Assembly (NCBI GenBank): GCA_031291055.1
Contig: JARLJU010000022.1
Location: forward strand, 124,001-188,000
From: Rudaea sp.
GTDB taxonomy: Bacteria > Pseudomonadota > Gammaproteobacteria > Xanthomonadales > Rhodanobacteraceae
Reading direction: 5' to 3'
DNA length: 64,000 nt
Position 1 is the first letter of the stretch, and the number at the start of each line of letters is the position of its first letter. The translations under genes were made by a program, and so were the position numbers. A model generated the notes under the pieces. It was not told the origin of the DNA. It saw nothing but the letters and a program-made list of their open reading frames with translations, and did not search any database. Of this stretch, positions 1-10,400 are shown in pieces.

Positions 1-759
1 CTGGAGGCCGAAGGCGACAACCACGAATGGTGCATGAAGCTGCTTCGCCACGAAGCCGGCCATGCGCTCACGTATGCCTACGGTCTCAATCGCAAGCGCA
101 GTTGGCAGCGCGTATTCGGGCATCCGTCCGAGGCGTATGAGGAAACGTATCGTTTCCGTCCCTACAGCAAGAGCTTCGTCCGTCACCTCGACTACTATTA
201 TGCGCAGTACCACCCGGATGAGGATTTCGTCGAGACGTTCGCGGTCTGGCTGACGCCGGGTCTGGACTGGCGCAGCAGATACGCCGGCTGGAAGGCGCTC
301 GAGAAACTCGAATTCGTCGACAAGCTGATGACGAGCATTGCCGGCAAAGCGCCGCTGCGCGCGACCGGTCGCCGATTGTGGAAGGTCGCCGCGATCCGCA
401 GCACGCTCAGTCGCTACTACCAGAAACGCCGGATTACCGAAGCCGAGGACTTTCCGGAATTCCACGATGCCAATCTGCGCCGCATGTTCAGCGAGGGCAA
501 GGTCAAAGGCGAGACGCGGCGCGTGGTCGCGAAGGTGCTGCAGTCACATCGCAAGGCGCTATTGACCACGGTGGCGAACTGGACCGGCGAGCGACGCTTC
601 ATGGTCAACGAGGTCTACAAGGCGATCCTGCAGCGCAGCCGCGCGTTGCGTCTGGTCACCGAGGATCAGGACACGGTGGCGGTGTTGCAGCTTGCGACCT
701 ATCTCACGACGCTGCTGATGAACTACCGCTACACCACACGCCTGCGCGGGGAGCTCTAG
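1..759 (+). CDS. Putative zinc-binding metallopeptidase (5' partial)
   Basis: The frame is open from the first base, so the real start lies upstream; 252 residues are visible. HEAGH (about residues 17-21) is a gluzincin-type zinc motif, and PDEDFVETFAVWL (about 72-84) supplies the acidic residues expected of the third ligand. This pairing is typical of the putative zinc-binding metallopeptidase family found beside ATP-grasp ligases. No signal peptide or membrane segment is visible in the part present. The stop is followed after 3 bases by the ATP-grasp gene, so the two are almost certainly one transcript. The substrate is unknown; the family assignment rests on motifs only. Confidence 0.75.
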   Translation: MEAEGDNHEWCMKLLRHEAGHALTYAYGLNRKRSWQRVFGHPSEAYEETYRFRPYSKSFVRHLDYYYAQYHPDEDFVETFAVWLTPGLDWRSRYAGWKALEKLEFVDKLMTSIAGKAPLRATGRRLWKVAAIRSTLSRYYQKRRITEAEDFPEFHDANLRRMFSEGKVKGETRRVVAKVLQSHRKALLTTVANWTGERRFMVNEVYKAILQRSRALRLVTEDQDTVAVLQLATYLTTLLMNYRYTTRLRGEL

Positions 760-762
760 AAA

Positions 763-1776
763 ATGGCGCCCCGCGTGCTGATGGTCTTCGACCTGCCGTA
801 TGCGGTGAAGCCCGGCTACGACTATGCGGAGGAGTTCGCCGATCCGGACGGAAGTTATACCGAGAACGATGTCTATCAGGCGCTGCTCGAGTGTGGCTAC
901 GAGGTGCACCGCCTGAGCCTGTTCGATGACGTGAGGCCGTTGCTGGACGCCGTGCGCGACCTCAAGCCGGATGTGATATTCAATCTCTGCGACACCTTCC
1001 ACGGGGTCACGCATTGGGACAAGAACATTCTCGCGACGATCGAATTGCTCGGCATCCCGTGTACCGGCGCCAGCTCGGGTGCGCTGTTCCTGTGCAACGA
1101 CAAGGCACTGAGCAAGAAGATTCTGCGCTTCCATCGCGTGCGCACGCCGCGATTCCATACCTTCTACGGCGGCCACAAAGTATGGCTTCCGAAAACCCTG
1201 AAGTTGCCGTGCATCGTCAAGCCCTTGACCGAAGAAGCCTCGCGCGGCATTTCGCAGGCCTCGATCGTCGATGACGAAGCGAGCTTCATAGCCCGCGTCA
1301 AGATGATCCACGAGCGCATGAATCTGGATGCGATCGCTGAGGAGTACATCGACGGGCGCGAGCTATACGTCAGCATCGTCGGCGACCGTGCGCTGCGCAT
1401 GTTGCCTGCACGCGAGATGACCTTCGGCCAGATGGACGAGGATGAACCGCGCATCGCCACCTACAAGGCCAAGTGGGACGAAAAGTATCGCAAGCGCTGG
1501 GGCATCAGGAATCATTTCGCGAAGGCGCTGGAGCCGGAACTGCAGAAACACATCGGCGATGTCTGCAAGCGTGCCTATCGCGCACTGAACCTGCGCAGCT
1601 ATGCGCGCTTCGACCTGCGCGTGACGGCATCCGGCCAGATCTACGTCGTCGAACCCAACGTCAATCCCTGCATCGCGAAGGACGATGAACTCGCGCAGTC
1701 GGCGCTGAAGGCCGGCATCGCCTACCCGAGCCTGATCCGCAAAGTGGTCAACCAGGCGCTACGTCGAAAGGACTAG
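763..1776 (+). CDS. ATP-grasp ligase, D-Ala-D-Ala ligase-like
   Basis: 337 residues with the ATP-grasp layout: an N-terminal domain with NLCDTFHG and GIPCTGAS as in D-Ala-D-Ala ligases, a central ATP-binding part with IVKPLTEEASRGI, and the metal-binding end RFDLRV...VVEPNVNPC. The protein should activate a carboxylate as acyl phosphate and couple it to an amine. The closing NVNPC resembles D-Ala ligase, but the divergent N-terminus and the metallopeptidase neighbour argue against a housekeeping Ddl; a peptide- or amino-acid-ligating role is more likely. It starts 3 bases after the metallopeptidase stop. Confidence 0.85.
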   Translation: MAPRVLMVFDLPYAVKPGYDYAEEFADPDGSYTENDVYQALLECGYEVHRLSLFDDVRPLLDAVRDLKPDVIFNLCDTFHGVTHWDKNILATIELLGIPCTGASSGALFLCNDKALSKKILRFHRVRTPRFHTFYGGHKVWLPKTLKLPCIVKPLTEEASRGISQASIVDDEASFIARVKMIHERMNLDAIAEEYIDGRELYVSIVGDRALRMLPAREMTFGQMDEDEPRIATYKAKWDEKYRKRWGIRNHFAKALEPELQKHIGDVCKRAYRALNLRSYARFDLRVTASGQIYVVEPNVNPCIAKDDELAQSALKAGIAYPSLIRKVVNQALRRKD

Positions 1777-1831
1777 CAACAGGTGCGCGGTACGCTTGAG
1801 CACCCCGGAGCGAAGTGAGACGATTGTGCAG

Positions 1832-2311
1832 ATGACCAGCAGACCCGTCTCGGCACAGCACCTGCGCGAGCTCGCACGACTGCGCCGCGTCCGCGACCGG
1901 ATCGACCGGCAGTATGCGCGGCCGCTGAACGTGGAGACGCTTGCTCGCGGCGTGCACATGTCGGCCGGGCATCTCAGCCGCCAGTTCAAGCTGGCCTTCG
2001 GCGAATCACCGTACAGCTACCTGATGACGCGGCGCATCGAGCGCGCGATGGCGTTGTTGCGTCGTGGCGATTTCAGCGTTACCGAAGTCTGCTTCACGGT
2101 CGGCTGTGCGTCGCTTGGAACCTTCACGACGCGCTTCACCGAACTGGTCGGCGTATCGCCCGGCGTCTATCGGCGCGAGGCGGCGCGCGCGACGGCAGGG
2201 ATGCCGTCGTGCGTGGCCAGGCAGGTGACTCGACCGGTCAGGGCGCAACTGACCAGGGCACAATTGATCAGGAATGGAGAAGCGCCGGTTCCCGAGCCGG
2301 AGTTAGCATGA
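1832..2311 (+). CDS. AraC-family transcriptional regulator
   Basis: 159 residues, essentially a single AraC DNA-binding domain: a first helix-turn-helix around LARGVHMSAGHLSRQFK and a second around VTEVCFTVGCASLGTFTTRF, ending GVSPGVYRR. There is no ligand-binding domain. The ATG giving MTSRPVSAQHL was preferred to an upstream TTG at 1796 because it begins at the conserved part; a GTG at 1826 is also possible. The downstream VOC protein follows closely, an arrangement common in Xanthomonadales, so the regulator probably controls it. Confidence 0.85.
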   Translation: MTSRPVSAQHLRELARLRRVRDRIDRQYARPLNVETLARGVHMSAGHLSRQFKLAFGESPYSYLMTRRIERAMALLRRGDFSVTEVCFTVGCASLGTFTTRFTELVGVSPGVYRREAARATAGMPSCVARQVTRPVRAQLTRAQLIRNGEAPVPEPELA

Positions 2312-2340
2312 TGGCTCGATCCACACTGAGCAGGACCATC

Positions 2341-2751
<411 letters not shown>

Positions 2752-2825
2752 TGCGCAGCGCATCGGTCACGGTGCGCGAATAGCACCTTGAGCAGGGGCA
2801 ACGCGATTGCCCAATGCTCCCTGTT

Positions 2826-4454
2826 TCATTGCTTCGCGCCGATCAGATAAAACTGGTCGGTGCGATCGGAAAACGCAGCGAATCCGTAAAATTGTCGCGT
2901 CGCGTCGTCGTAGTGCGTGATGCCGCTGATGGGGCCGACGCCGTAGATGCACTGTCCGGACACGGCGCGGATGGTGAAGTCGAACACGTTCGTCGATTTG
3001 TGCGGAGTGATCTTGCCACTGTAGCCGCACGCGGCGTTCGATCCCCCGACATTGCCGCTCGCATCCACTGAAAACGTGGTCGCCAGCCTGCCGCCGGCAT
3101 GACCGGAATATCCCTGATAGTTGCCGGCGACCGCAGCGGCGCTCGCCGGCTGCTCGTACCGCGCATCGTACGTTGCCGACTGTGATCCAGTTGCGGAACG
3201 TCGCTTGACCGCCAATTGCAGCGAACTTTTCTGCACATAATTGCCGCTGACGCTGGCCAAGATGCCGACATCGTTGGTCTCGCCCTTCGACGCGATGGGA
3301 TAGTCGACGGCGTTCGATGAGGTAATCGTTCCGTTCTCCGCATGGCTGGTGCCCTGGACCACGTCGCTCGCGATGCCACCCGTGGAGTAGATCAGGTAAA
3401 ACGTACCGTCGTCGAGAATGATGTCGCGAAACGTCTCGTTGCTGGCGGATCCGGTCCAGTATCCCTCCGCTGCGGATGCGCCGCTGCTGCAGCCTGGCGG
3501 TATCGACGGCGACGCGACGCGCGAAAGCGCGATGCTTCCCGCTGCACCGGCGCTGCTGCCACTGGTGAATTTGAAAGAAAGGGTCGCCGAAGTGCAGCTC
3601 TGGAATTCCAGCGTCGCAGAACCGACCGCCTTGCTGCTCGGCGCTGGCGTGGTCGGCGTGTCGAACAGTCCCGCTGTCGTCTCTGCAATGGGCAGCGCCA
3701 CGGACCGCGAGCCCGGCACATATGCCGCACCGAGCGTGTACCAGCGCTGTCCGCCGGCACCCAGTGCCGCGCCGTTCGGCGCGTAGGTGTACCAGGCCAC
3801 GAATGCAAATTTCGACAATGGGTTGATTTCGACCGTGAAGCCCTGTCCCGCTTGCTCCTCGGCGTACCAGTTTCCCGACAAGGCGAAATCGGCGTCCACG
3901 GGCGGTGCGCCGGATGTCGTGCACGTCACATTCTGCGTGATGCGCGTGATTGGAATTATGCCGTGACGCCCGCTGCCGTCGCTGAACGCATAGTCGAGCG
4001 TTGCCTGGTCGCATGACGAGAAACTCAATGTGGCGGTTCCAACCTGGACTCCCGCTGTGGCAGGCGGCGCATCGAAATTGCCGCCGGTATTCTGGGCGAT
4101 GGCCAACTGCGCAGTGGACGCGCCCGATGTGGTGCTTCCGCTCAGCGTGTACCAGCGCTGATGGTCCGCGCCACCGATCGTTACGTAGTCGAACGTAAAC
4201 CAGCTGACGAAAATGAACCCGGTTCCTGGCGCGAAGAGATCGGGAAACGTCTCGATCTCGAATCCTTGCCCGGCTGTCGCATCCTCGTACCAAGAGCCCG
4301 TCAATCCGTGCTGGTTGATGTCAGGAGCGCCCGACGCCTGTGACACCGCGACTGCGGCCAGAAGTCGATGTGCTGCGATCAACTTCGCGAATGCGAACGC
4401 ATTCGCGGAAGTACCCACGATGATCAGAAAAATGATCGTGCGTAAAATCTGCAT
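2826..4454 (-). CDS. Secreted protein with tandem GQGF repeats
   Basis: 542 residues, start set at MQILRTII because GGGGAG lies 8 bases upstream and a signal peptide follows. Two repeats of roughly 110-130 residues are visible. The first has GSWYEDATAGQGFEIE...RWYTLSG; the second has GNWYAEEQAGQGFTVEI...RWYTLGA. A third unit, EGYWTGSASN, opens a different C-terminal half with a final predicted beta-rich region ending FYLIGAKQ. Each repeat carries a central cysteine pair. No enzyme motif was recognised, and it lacks the GFE tail seen on other secreted proteins here. A cell-surface or periplasmic beta-structured protein of unknown role. Confidence 0.7.
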   Translation of the reverse strand: MQILRTIIFLIIVGTSANAFAFAKLIAAHRLLAAVAVSQASGAPDINQHGLTGSWYEDATAGQGFEIETFPDLFAPGTGFIFVSWFTFDYVTIGGADHQRWYTLSGSTTSGASTAQLAIAQNTGGNFDAPPATAGVQVGTATLSFSSCDQATLDYAFSDGSGRHGIIPITRITQNVTCTTSGAPPVDADFALSGNWYAEEQAGQGFTVEINPLSKFAFVAWYTYAPNGAALGAGGQRWYTLGAAYVPGSRSVALPIAETTAGLFDTPTTPAPSSKAVGSATLEFQSCTSATLSFKFTSGSSAGAAGSIALSRVASPSIPPGCSSGASAAEGYWTGSASNETFRDIILDDGTFYLIYSTGGIASDVVQGTSHAENGTITSSNAVDYPIASKGETNDVGILASVSGNYVQKSSLQLAVKRRSATGSQSATYDARYEQPASAAAVAGNYQGYSGHAGGRLATTFSVDASGNVGGSNAACGYSGKITPHKSTNVFDFTIRAVSGQCIYGVGPISGITHYDDATRQFYGFAAFSDRTDQFYLIGAKQ

Positions 4455-4904
4455 GCCAATCTCCCCAGATAGATGCATGTGCAGATCCTTGCGCGCCCGT
4501 TCACGCAAGAGTCCGCACTCATTACATTGCACCAGCTCTCGTGCGTCAAGGCTTTCGCCCGCCGTGCGGAAGGGGCAGCAACCCTCAATCAGTAAACCGG
4601 TGCGGTCCCTCAAATGGGGCGGAGGTGGGATAGGCAGACGAAGGCAATTTCACCAGTCGCTGCGCCGACAAGTCAGCCAATGCCGGCGAAGCCGGCATGA
4701 TGCGTGGCTCGCGCTCGTGCTCGTGCGTGGCGTTGCGCATGCCGTGCTTGCGGCGCGCGGATCGACCCCGCCGGCTCACTCCATCAAGCCCGGATACCGC
4801 GACATGGCGCCGCCAGTTCGTACGGCGCCTTGCACGGAATCCATCGATCGGGTTCGTCCGCTGCGGCGGCGGAAACCTCAGCGTCCGCCTCGCTTTTCCG
4901 GTTT
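4455..4904. other. Intergenic region with two short hairpins
   Basis: 450 bases between two leftward genes with no supported coding sequence. Two perfect inverted repeats are present: 4681-4697 (7-bp stem, GAA loop) and 4806-4829 (7-bp stem GGCGCCG, 10-base loop). Neither has a T-tract, so neither is a convincing Rho-independent terminator. The leader and promoter of the GQGF-repeat gene should lie in the right part next to 4454. Confidence 0.4.
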
Positions 4905-5450
4905 CTACTTCTTGAGCGCCTTCACGGCATCCAGCATTTCCTTCACGTGCTTGTCGGGACTCAAGGCCGTGTAGGCGTAGGCGATCGATCCCGATGGCGT
5001 GATCAGGTACGACGTGCGGTCGGACCAGCCGGGTTTCATCAGCAGGCGCGAGTCGTAAAGTTTGGCAATTTTCATATCAGGATCGGAGGCCACCGGGAAC
5101 TTGCCACCGCAGTGTTCGGTTTCCTTTGAAAAATCGGCGAGCTGGTCGGTATTGCCGGCAGTGACGCCGATCACCGTGGTGTTCTCGGCCTTGAACTTGT
5201 CGATGGCTTCGGAAAACAGGTGTGCTTCGACATTGCAGCCCGAGGTATGCGCTGCGGGAAAGAAATAGACGACCACGGGACCTTGCTTCAGCGCGTCGGC
5301 AAGATGGAACGTGAACGGATCGCCCGCCAGATAGGCCGGTGCACTGAAATCGGGTGCCGCGTCGCCTACCTTCAGTGCGGCGAAGGACGCCGAGGCGATC
5401 GAGAGAGCGCCGATGACGCCGATGACGGCAAGCTTGAGCAGATGTTTCAT
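4905..5450 (-). CDS. Periplasmic peroxiredoxin (AhpC/TSA, BCP-like)
   Basis: 181 residues with a signal peptide ending about ASASFA. The thioredoxin-fold peroxidatic motif is PAAHTSGC with the reactive cysteine near residue 72; a second cysteine near 114 (TEHCGG) could resolve it. The conserved DPDMKIAKLYD and TSYLITPSGSI stretches fit the family. It should reduce peroxides using a thiol partner outside the cytoplasm, unlike the usual cytoplasmic Bcp. GGAGGA sits upstream of the ATG. It is probably transcribed alone. Confidence 0.88.
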   Translation of the reverse strand: MKHLLKLAVIGVIGALSIASASFAALKVGDAAPDFSAPAYLAGDPFTFHLADALKQGPVVVYFFPAAHTSGCNVEAHLFSEAIDKFKAENTTVIGVTAGNTDQLADFSKETEHCGGKFPVASDPDMKIAKLYDSRLLMKPGWSDRTSYLITPSGSIAYAYTALSPDKHVKEMLDAVKALKK

Positions 5451-5577
5451 GGTGATCCTCCAATGGCGGGCAGTGGATTTTTACGGCAACCGCCGCGAAC
5501 ATGACGTGAGGCTCATTTCCAGGCCGCCCTGAGAGCCAGGCAGGGCACATCACGGTGCAACGCGTTCTGAATTTTCC

Positions 5578-7374
5578 TCAGCGCTTGCCGCCGGAAGCAT
5601 TTGTCCGCAAGAATCCCGTGTCCACTGCCTCCGCCAGCTGGTCCGGCGGCAGCAGGCCCTGGGCGAGCAGGAAATCGTTGAACGCCTTCAGGTTGAAATC
5701 CTTGCCCTGAGCGATCTGCGTGTGCAGGCGCAGTTCGAGCAGGCGCGTGTAGCCGTAGAAGTATGCATTCGCCTGGCCGGGTGAGCGGAAAGTGAAGCGG
5801 TCGAGTTCTTCGCGGGTGAACGCCTCGGACAGACCAACATCGTTGACGAGGATATCGTGCGCGCGGTCACGGCTGATCAGCCCCAGGTTCAGCATCGGAT
5901 CGAGCGTGGCGCGTGCGGCGCGCAGCAGGCGCAGTTGCAACGCGATCATCTGGCCGCCGGGTGGCTCGTACTGCACCATCATGAATTCGGCGTAAAGGGC
6001 CCAGCCTTCGACATTGACGCTGTTGAACGCGAACAGGGATCGGGCCAGCGACACGCCATGCTCGACCATCGCCGAGAATTGCAGTTCGTGACCGGGGCGG
6101 CCTTCGTGCGCGGTCAGTGTCCACGCGCAGGCCTTGCAGGTGAAATCGTCGTAGGCCTCGCTCTTGCCGTTGCCGCTGGGCGGGTTGCCGAGCGGGAGGA
6201 TGAAGCTGCCGCGCTCGCCATGATTGCCGATCAACGGCGGCGGTTGCATATGCGGCGCCGGCTGCGACGCGCTTTCGGCTTCCGAGGCCAGGCGCATGAT
6301 CATCGCGCGCCGTGGCAGGCTGACGATGCCCTGGTCGCGGATGATCGCTTCGATCTTGCCGATCACGTCGTGATAGAAAGGCTCGATCGAATCCTTGTCG
6401 AGCTGCTGGGTCTTCAGCGCCTTGATCACGTCCCGGTAGTCCGTCGCGGAGATGCCTTCTGCCTTGGCGACCGTGGGCGCTAACAGTTGCATCTGCGCCT
6501 GGGTTTCCATGAATTCGAGTTCGGCCTTCTTGATCAGTTCCTGCGGGCTGATGTCGAGGCCGACGTTCTTCAGGTTGTTGGCGTAAAGCTCGGGCGGCAG
6601 CCGAAAATCGCTGCGCGCGTGCGCAAGCACGGTCGCCTTGACCCAGGCATCGTGTGCCTCAAGTTGTTTCTGCAAGGCATCCAGTGCCGGCCCGGCGCCG
6701 TCGATCTTGTACTTGGCGTAGAGCTTGCGCACACCGTCGATATAACGCGCCGAATTGGCTAGCTGCTGCTCGACTTCGGCCTTGTACGGCCCGAGAAGCT
6801 TGCTATCGTGCATCCCTTTTTCGAACAGCGCCTCGGCCTGTTGGGTCACCGGCCTGCAGCCTGCGGCGATGCCGACGTAGCATTGCAACCGATTCAGCGC
6901 ATGCGCGCGGCGTTCGGCCGCGACCTGATCCTGCAGCAACGTGAATTCGCCGTTGAAAATCGCCTCGCCGATGTCCTGGTAGGGCAACAGGTATTTTTCC
7001 TCGAGCTTGCTCGATTCGATGCGCTGTTCCGCAGCCTTGATCATGATCGCCAGGTCCTGGCGCACGTTGGCATCGGTCGCAGTGGCGAGTTCTTTCTGCA
7101 GGCCGGCGCGTGCCGTTTCGATCGCCGCACGTTGCCGCTCGCGCGTGCCCGGCTTCAGATCCACGACCTTGTCGTCGTAGCCAGGGAAGCCAACGCGCGA
7201 GGCGAACTCCGGATGGAAATCCGCGATTGCCTTGAGCAGCAACTGCGCGTCGGCGTCGCTTTGCGTTACCCAGGCGGGCGTGGCAGCTGGATTCTGATCC
7301 GTGTCAGGCGCCGCGGCGGATGCCGCGACTGCGAACACGACAAGCGAGATTGCTCCGATCCGGCATTTGAACAT
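5578..7374 (-). CDS. DUF885 family protein, secreted metallopeptidase-like
   Basis: 598 residues with an N-terminal signal peptide ending about AASAAAP. The start was moved to MFKCRIG, which has GGGAGGA about 7 bases upstream. HEGRPGHELQ (about residue 421) and the downstream EGWALYAEF are the diagnostic DUF885 motifs and resemble a HExxH zinc site with a distant glutamate. Family members are thought to be oligopeptidase-like, but their reaction is poorly documented. Length matches the usual 580-620 residues. Export to the periplasm is inferred. Confidence 0.85.
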   Translation of the reverse strand: MFKCRIGAISLVVFAVAASAAAPDTDQNPAATPAWVTQSDADAQLLLKAIADFHPEFASRVGFPGYDDKVVDLKPGTRERQRAAIETARAGLQKELATATDANVRQDLAIMIKAAEQRIESSKLEEKYLLPYQDIGEAIFNGEFTLLQDQVAAERRAHALNRLQCYVGIAAGCRPVTQQAEALFEKGMHDSKLLGPYKAEVEQQLANSARYIDGVRKLYAKYKIDGAGPALDALQKQLEAHDAWVKATVLAHARSDFRLPPELYANNLKNVGLDISPQELIKKAELEFMETQAQMQLLAPTVAKAEGISATDYRDVIKALKTQQLDKDSIEPFYHDVIGKIEAIIRDQGIVSLPRRAMIMRLASEAESASQPAPHMQPPPLIGNHGERGSFILPLGNPPSGNGKSEAYDDFTCKACAWTLTAHEGRPGHELQFSAMVEHGVSLARSLFAFNSVNVEGWALYAEFMMVQYEPPGGQMIALQLRLLRAARATLDPMLNLGLISRDRAHDILVNDVGLSEAFTREELDRFTFRSPGQANAYFYGYTRLLELRLHTQIAQGKDFNLKAFNDFLLAQGLLPPDQLAEAVDTGFLRTNASGGKR

Positions 7375-7443
7375 TGCGAGTCCTCCCGGGTGAAGCAAGC
7401 AATATACGCGCCCCGGCACGGCCGAGAAAGCGAGCGTCGGCGC

Positions 7444-10400
7444 TCAGCCCCTTACGCAGTTCCTGCCATCGCGCTTGGCCTGGTACAGGGCAATGTCCGC
7501 ATCGCGCAGCAGCCGGTGCGCATCGGTGTTGGACGCAATCACGCCGACGGCGACGCCGGCACTGATCGTCACACGGTTGAAGTCATCCGTGCCGGGTATC
7601 GGCACCTGGCAGGCTTCGACGGCGGCGCGAAACTGTTCGGCGATGGCGCGCGCCCGCGCAGCCTCGGTTGCGGGTAACAGGCAGGCGAATTCCTCGCCGC
7701 CATAACGCGCCAGCAACGCATTCGCTGGGGCGCAGGCGCGCAGCGCCGCGGCGACGCTGCGCAGCGCCTCATCGCCGGCCGGATGGCCGTGGCGATCGTT
7801 GTAGGCCTTGAAGTGATCGACATCGACGAAGATCAGTGCGGTTGCCGGCGCAGCGTAGCCGATGTCCGGCGTTGCATCGAGCGTTTCCAGCAGGCGCCGA
7901 CGGTTGGCCAGCCCGGTGAGTGCGTCCTTGTACGACAACTCGACAAGCCGTGCATTGGCGTCATGCAGTTCGGCCGTGCGCATGCTGACGAGTTTTTCGA
8001 GCTGACGCTGCTGCGCCTTGTAGCGGCGCGTGCGCCACTGCAGGAGCACATAGGCGAACGCGAGTGCGGCTGCAGCGAGCGCCAGCCGCGCCCAGCCTTG
8101 CTGCCACCATTCCGGCAGGATCGAAATCGGCACCTGCAGCGGCGTACTGGCGTTGCCGGCATAGTCGCGCGCCTCGACGCGCAGGGTGTAGTCGCCGGGC
8201 GGCAGTGAATTGAAGCTGCGGAAATTCTGTGCACTCCACGCGCCGGGTACCGGCTCATAGCCGACGAGTTGCGTGCGGAACGACGAGGCACTTTCGTCGC
8301 GCCATGAAAGCAGGGCGAAGCCGATGCGCAGGTCGTGCTGGCTGGGTGGCACGCGCACCGGCATGCCATCGACCAGTGTATCGCCGATGCGTACATCGGT
8401 GAGTTTGAGCGGCTTGCTCTGCTGATCGCGGACCTCGCGCGCCGGGTCGAAGACGGTCAGGCCGCCCAGCGTGCCGGTCCAGAAGCGGTCGTGTGCATCG
8501 ATCATCTGCGCATTCGTGTTGCATTCATCGTGAACCATGCCATCGCGGCGCGCGAAAGACCTTGATTCGTAGCCCCCCGGCGTCGGCGTGAGCTTCTGCA
8601 CGCCGTTGTTGGTGCAGATGTAGATATGTCCGGTCGAGTCGCGCTGAGCGCCATAGACGAACGGATCCGGAGCGGGCGGCAAATCGGCCGCCAGCACGAC
8701 AGGATGGCGCGGGTCGCTGGCATCCACGCGCAGGATGCCGTGATTGGCGGTGCCGATCCACAGGATCTGCCGTCCGCGCGCGTCGGGCAGCAGGGTAATG
8801 CCGATGAGGATATCGTCCGGAATGCCGCTTTCGCGGCCGATCATGTCCGCGTGCGTGCCGTCGAACCGCAGCAGGCCACCCACGGCAGTCGCCCACAGCC
8901 ACGAACGGCCACTCGTGTCGATCTGTTCGGCCAGCGCCGTGATGCGATCCGAGCCGGATCCGTCCGGATGGAAAGACGTCCATTTTCCTTCGCGACGGCG
9001 ATACAGGCCCGAGGCGCGGGTGGCGAACCATTGTTCGTGGCGACCGTCGAATTCGCGGCCGAGCACGTCGGTGACGGCCTGGCCGCTGCCCAGCTTCCAT
9101 GGCACGGCGATCGACTCGAAGCGCGGCCCTTCGCGCACGCGTTGCAAGCCGCCGTTTTCCATGCCGATCCATAAGGCCGGCTCGCCGAGTTCGTCGGGCG
9201 CATGCTTGATGAAGCGCAGATCCGTCTGCGCCAGCGCCGAATTGGAGGGCGTGAATATTCGCCATTGTGCGTGTTCGTACAGCCCCAGACCGTCCGCACT
9301 GGAGGCGACCCACAGGCGTTCGCCGCCGCTGCCGTCGGGTTCGACGATAACGCCGAACACGCCGCTGCCGCGCGCTCCCATCAGCGACGCTGTCTTCCAC
9401 GGATTTGCGCCGATGATCGTACGCGCGACGCCGCCTTCGGTCGCAAGCCACAGCACATCATAGCCATCGGGACTGCGCCATACATTCAGGCCGCGCACCA
9501 CATCCGACGGCAGCCCGTAGCTACGGTCGAATGCTTCCGCGCGATCGTTGTGCACGCGCACCAGCCCCGCGCGCGATGCCGCCCAGATATCCCGGTCGCC
9601 GTCGGGCGGATGGCTCTGCGCCAGTGTGTAGAAATCATTCGATGGCACATCGCCTGACGCAACCGTCCACGCACGCAAGCCGTTGCCATCGAGGCGCCAG
9701 AGCCCCGAGCCGAACGTCGAGATCCACAATTCCTCATGACCTGCATGCGTGGCGGTCAGCAGGTACTCGATCTGCGCGGCATCGAAACGCGGGTCGCGGA
9801 AGCGTTGCCAGTCGCCATCTTCGCGATACCATAACCCCTCGGCTCCGGTCCCGACCCAAATCCGTTCACGGCCGCCGATCGTGTGCGTGCGGATGACGCA
9901 GGTAGCCATGGCCGGCAGCTGCGAGTTGCCGGGCGCAGGAACCCAGTGGCCATGGTCGCGCAGCAGTACGCCGGCACCGAACGTCGCTGCCCACAACTCA
10001 AAATGGCCGGCAGGATCGACGGTTTCGTCTAGGGCACGCGCCGACGCGTGCGACGATCCAGCAAAGTCTTCGAAATGCCACTGCCTGCCATCGAACCGAG
10101 CAAGGCCGCGGTCACGAAATGCCACCCATAGCGTGCCCGCATGGTCGACAAAAAATTCCCCGAGCACGCCTTTGATTGCCGGCGCGTCGTCGGCGTTCCA
10201 ATGCTGGCCGTCATAGCGCGCCAGTCCCTGCGACGAAGCCAGCCAGACGAATCCGTCGCGATCGGTCTGCAGATCGATAATGACTTCGTCCGGCACCCCA
10301 TCCCGGGTTGAAAACGTGGTGAAGGCAGGCGCACCCAGAGCGGACAAGTCGATGGGCCGCGCCGGTTGTGCGGTTTGCGTCTGCGCGTATCCGGGCGACG

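Noticed and set aside
4440..4470. Similarity between the SD/start region at 4454 and the loop of the hairpin near 37555 (TGGGGAGATTG then CATGC)
   Set aside because: Short, SD-like and probably coincidental; no longer match flanks it.
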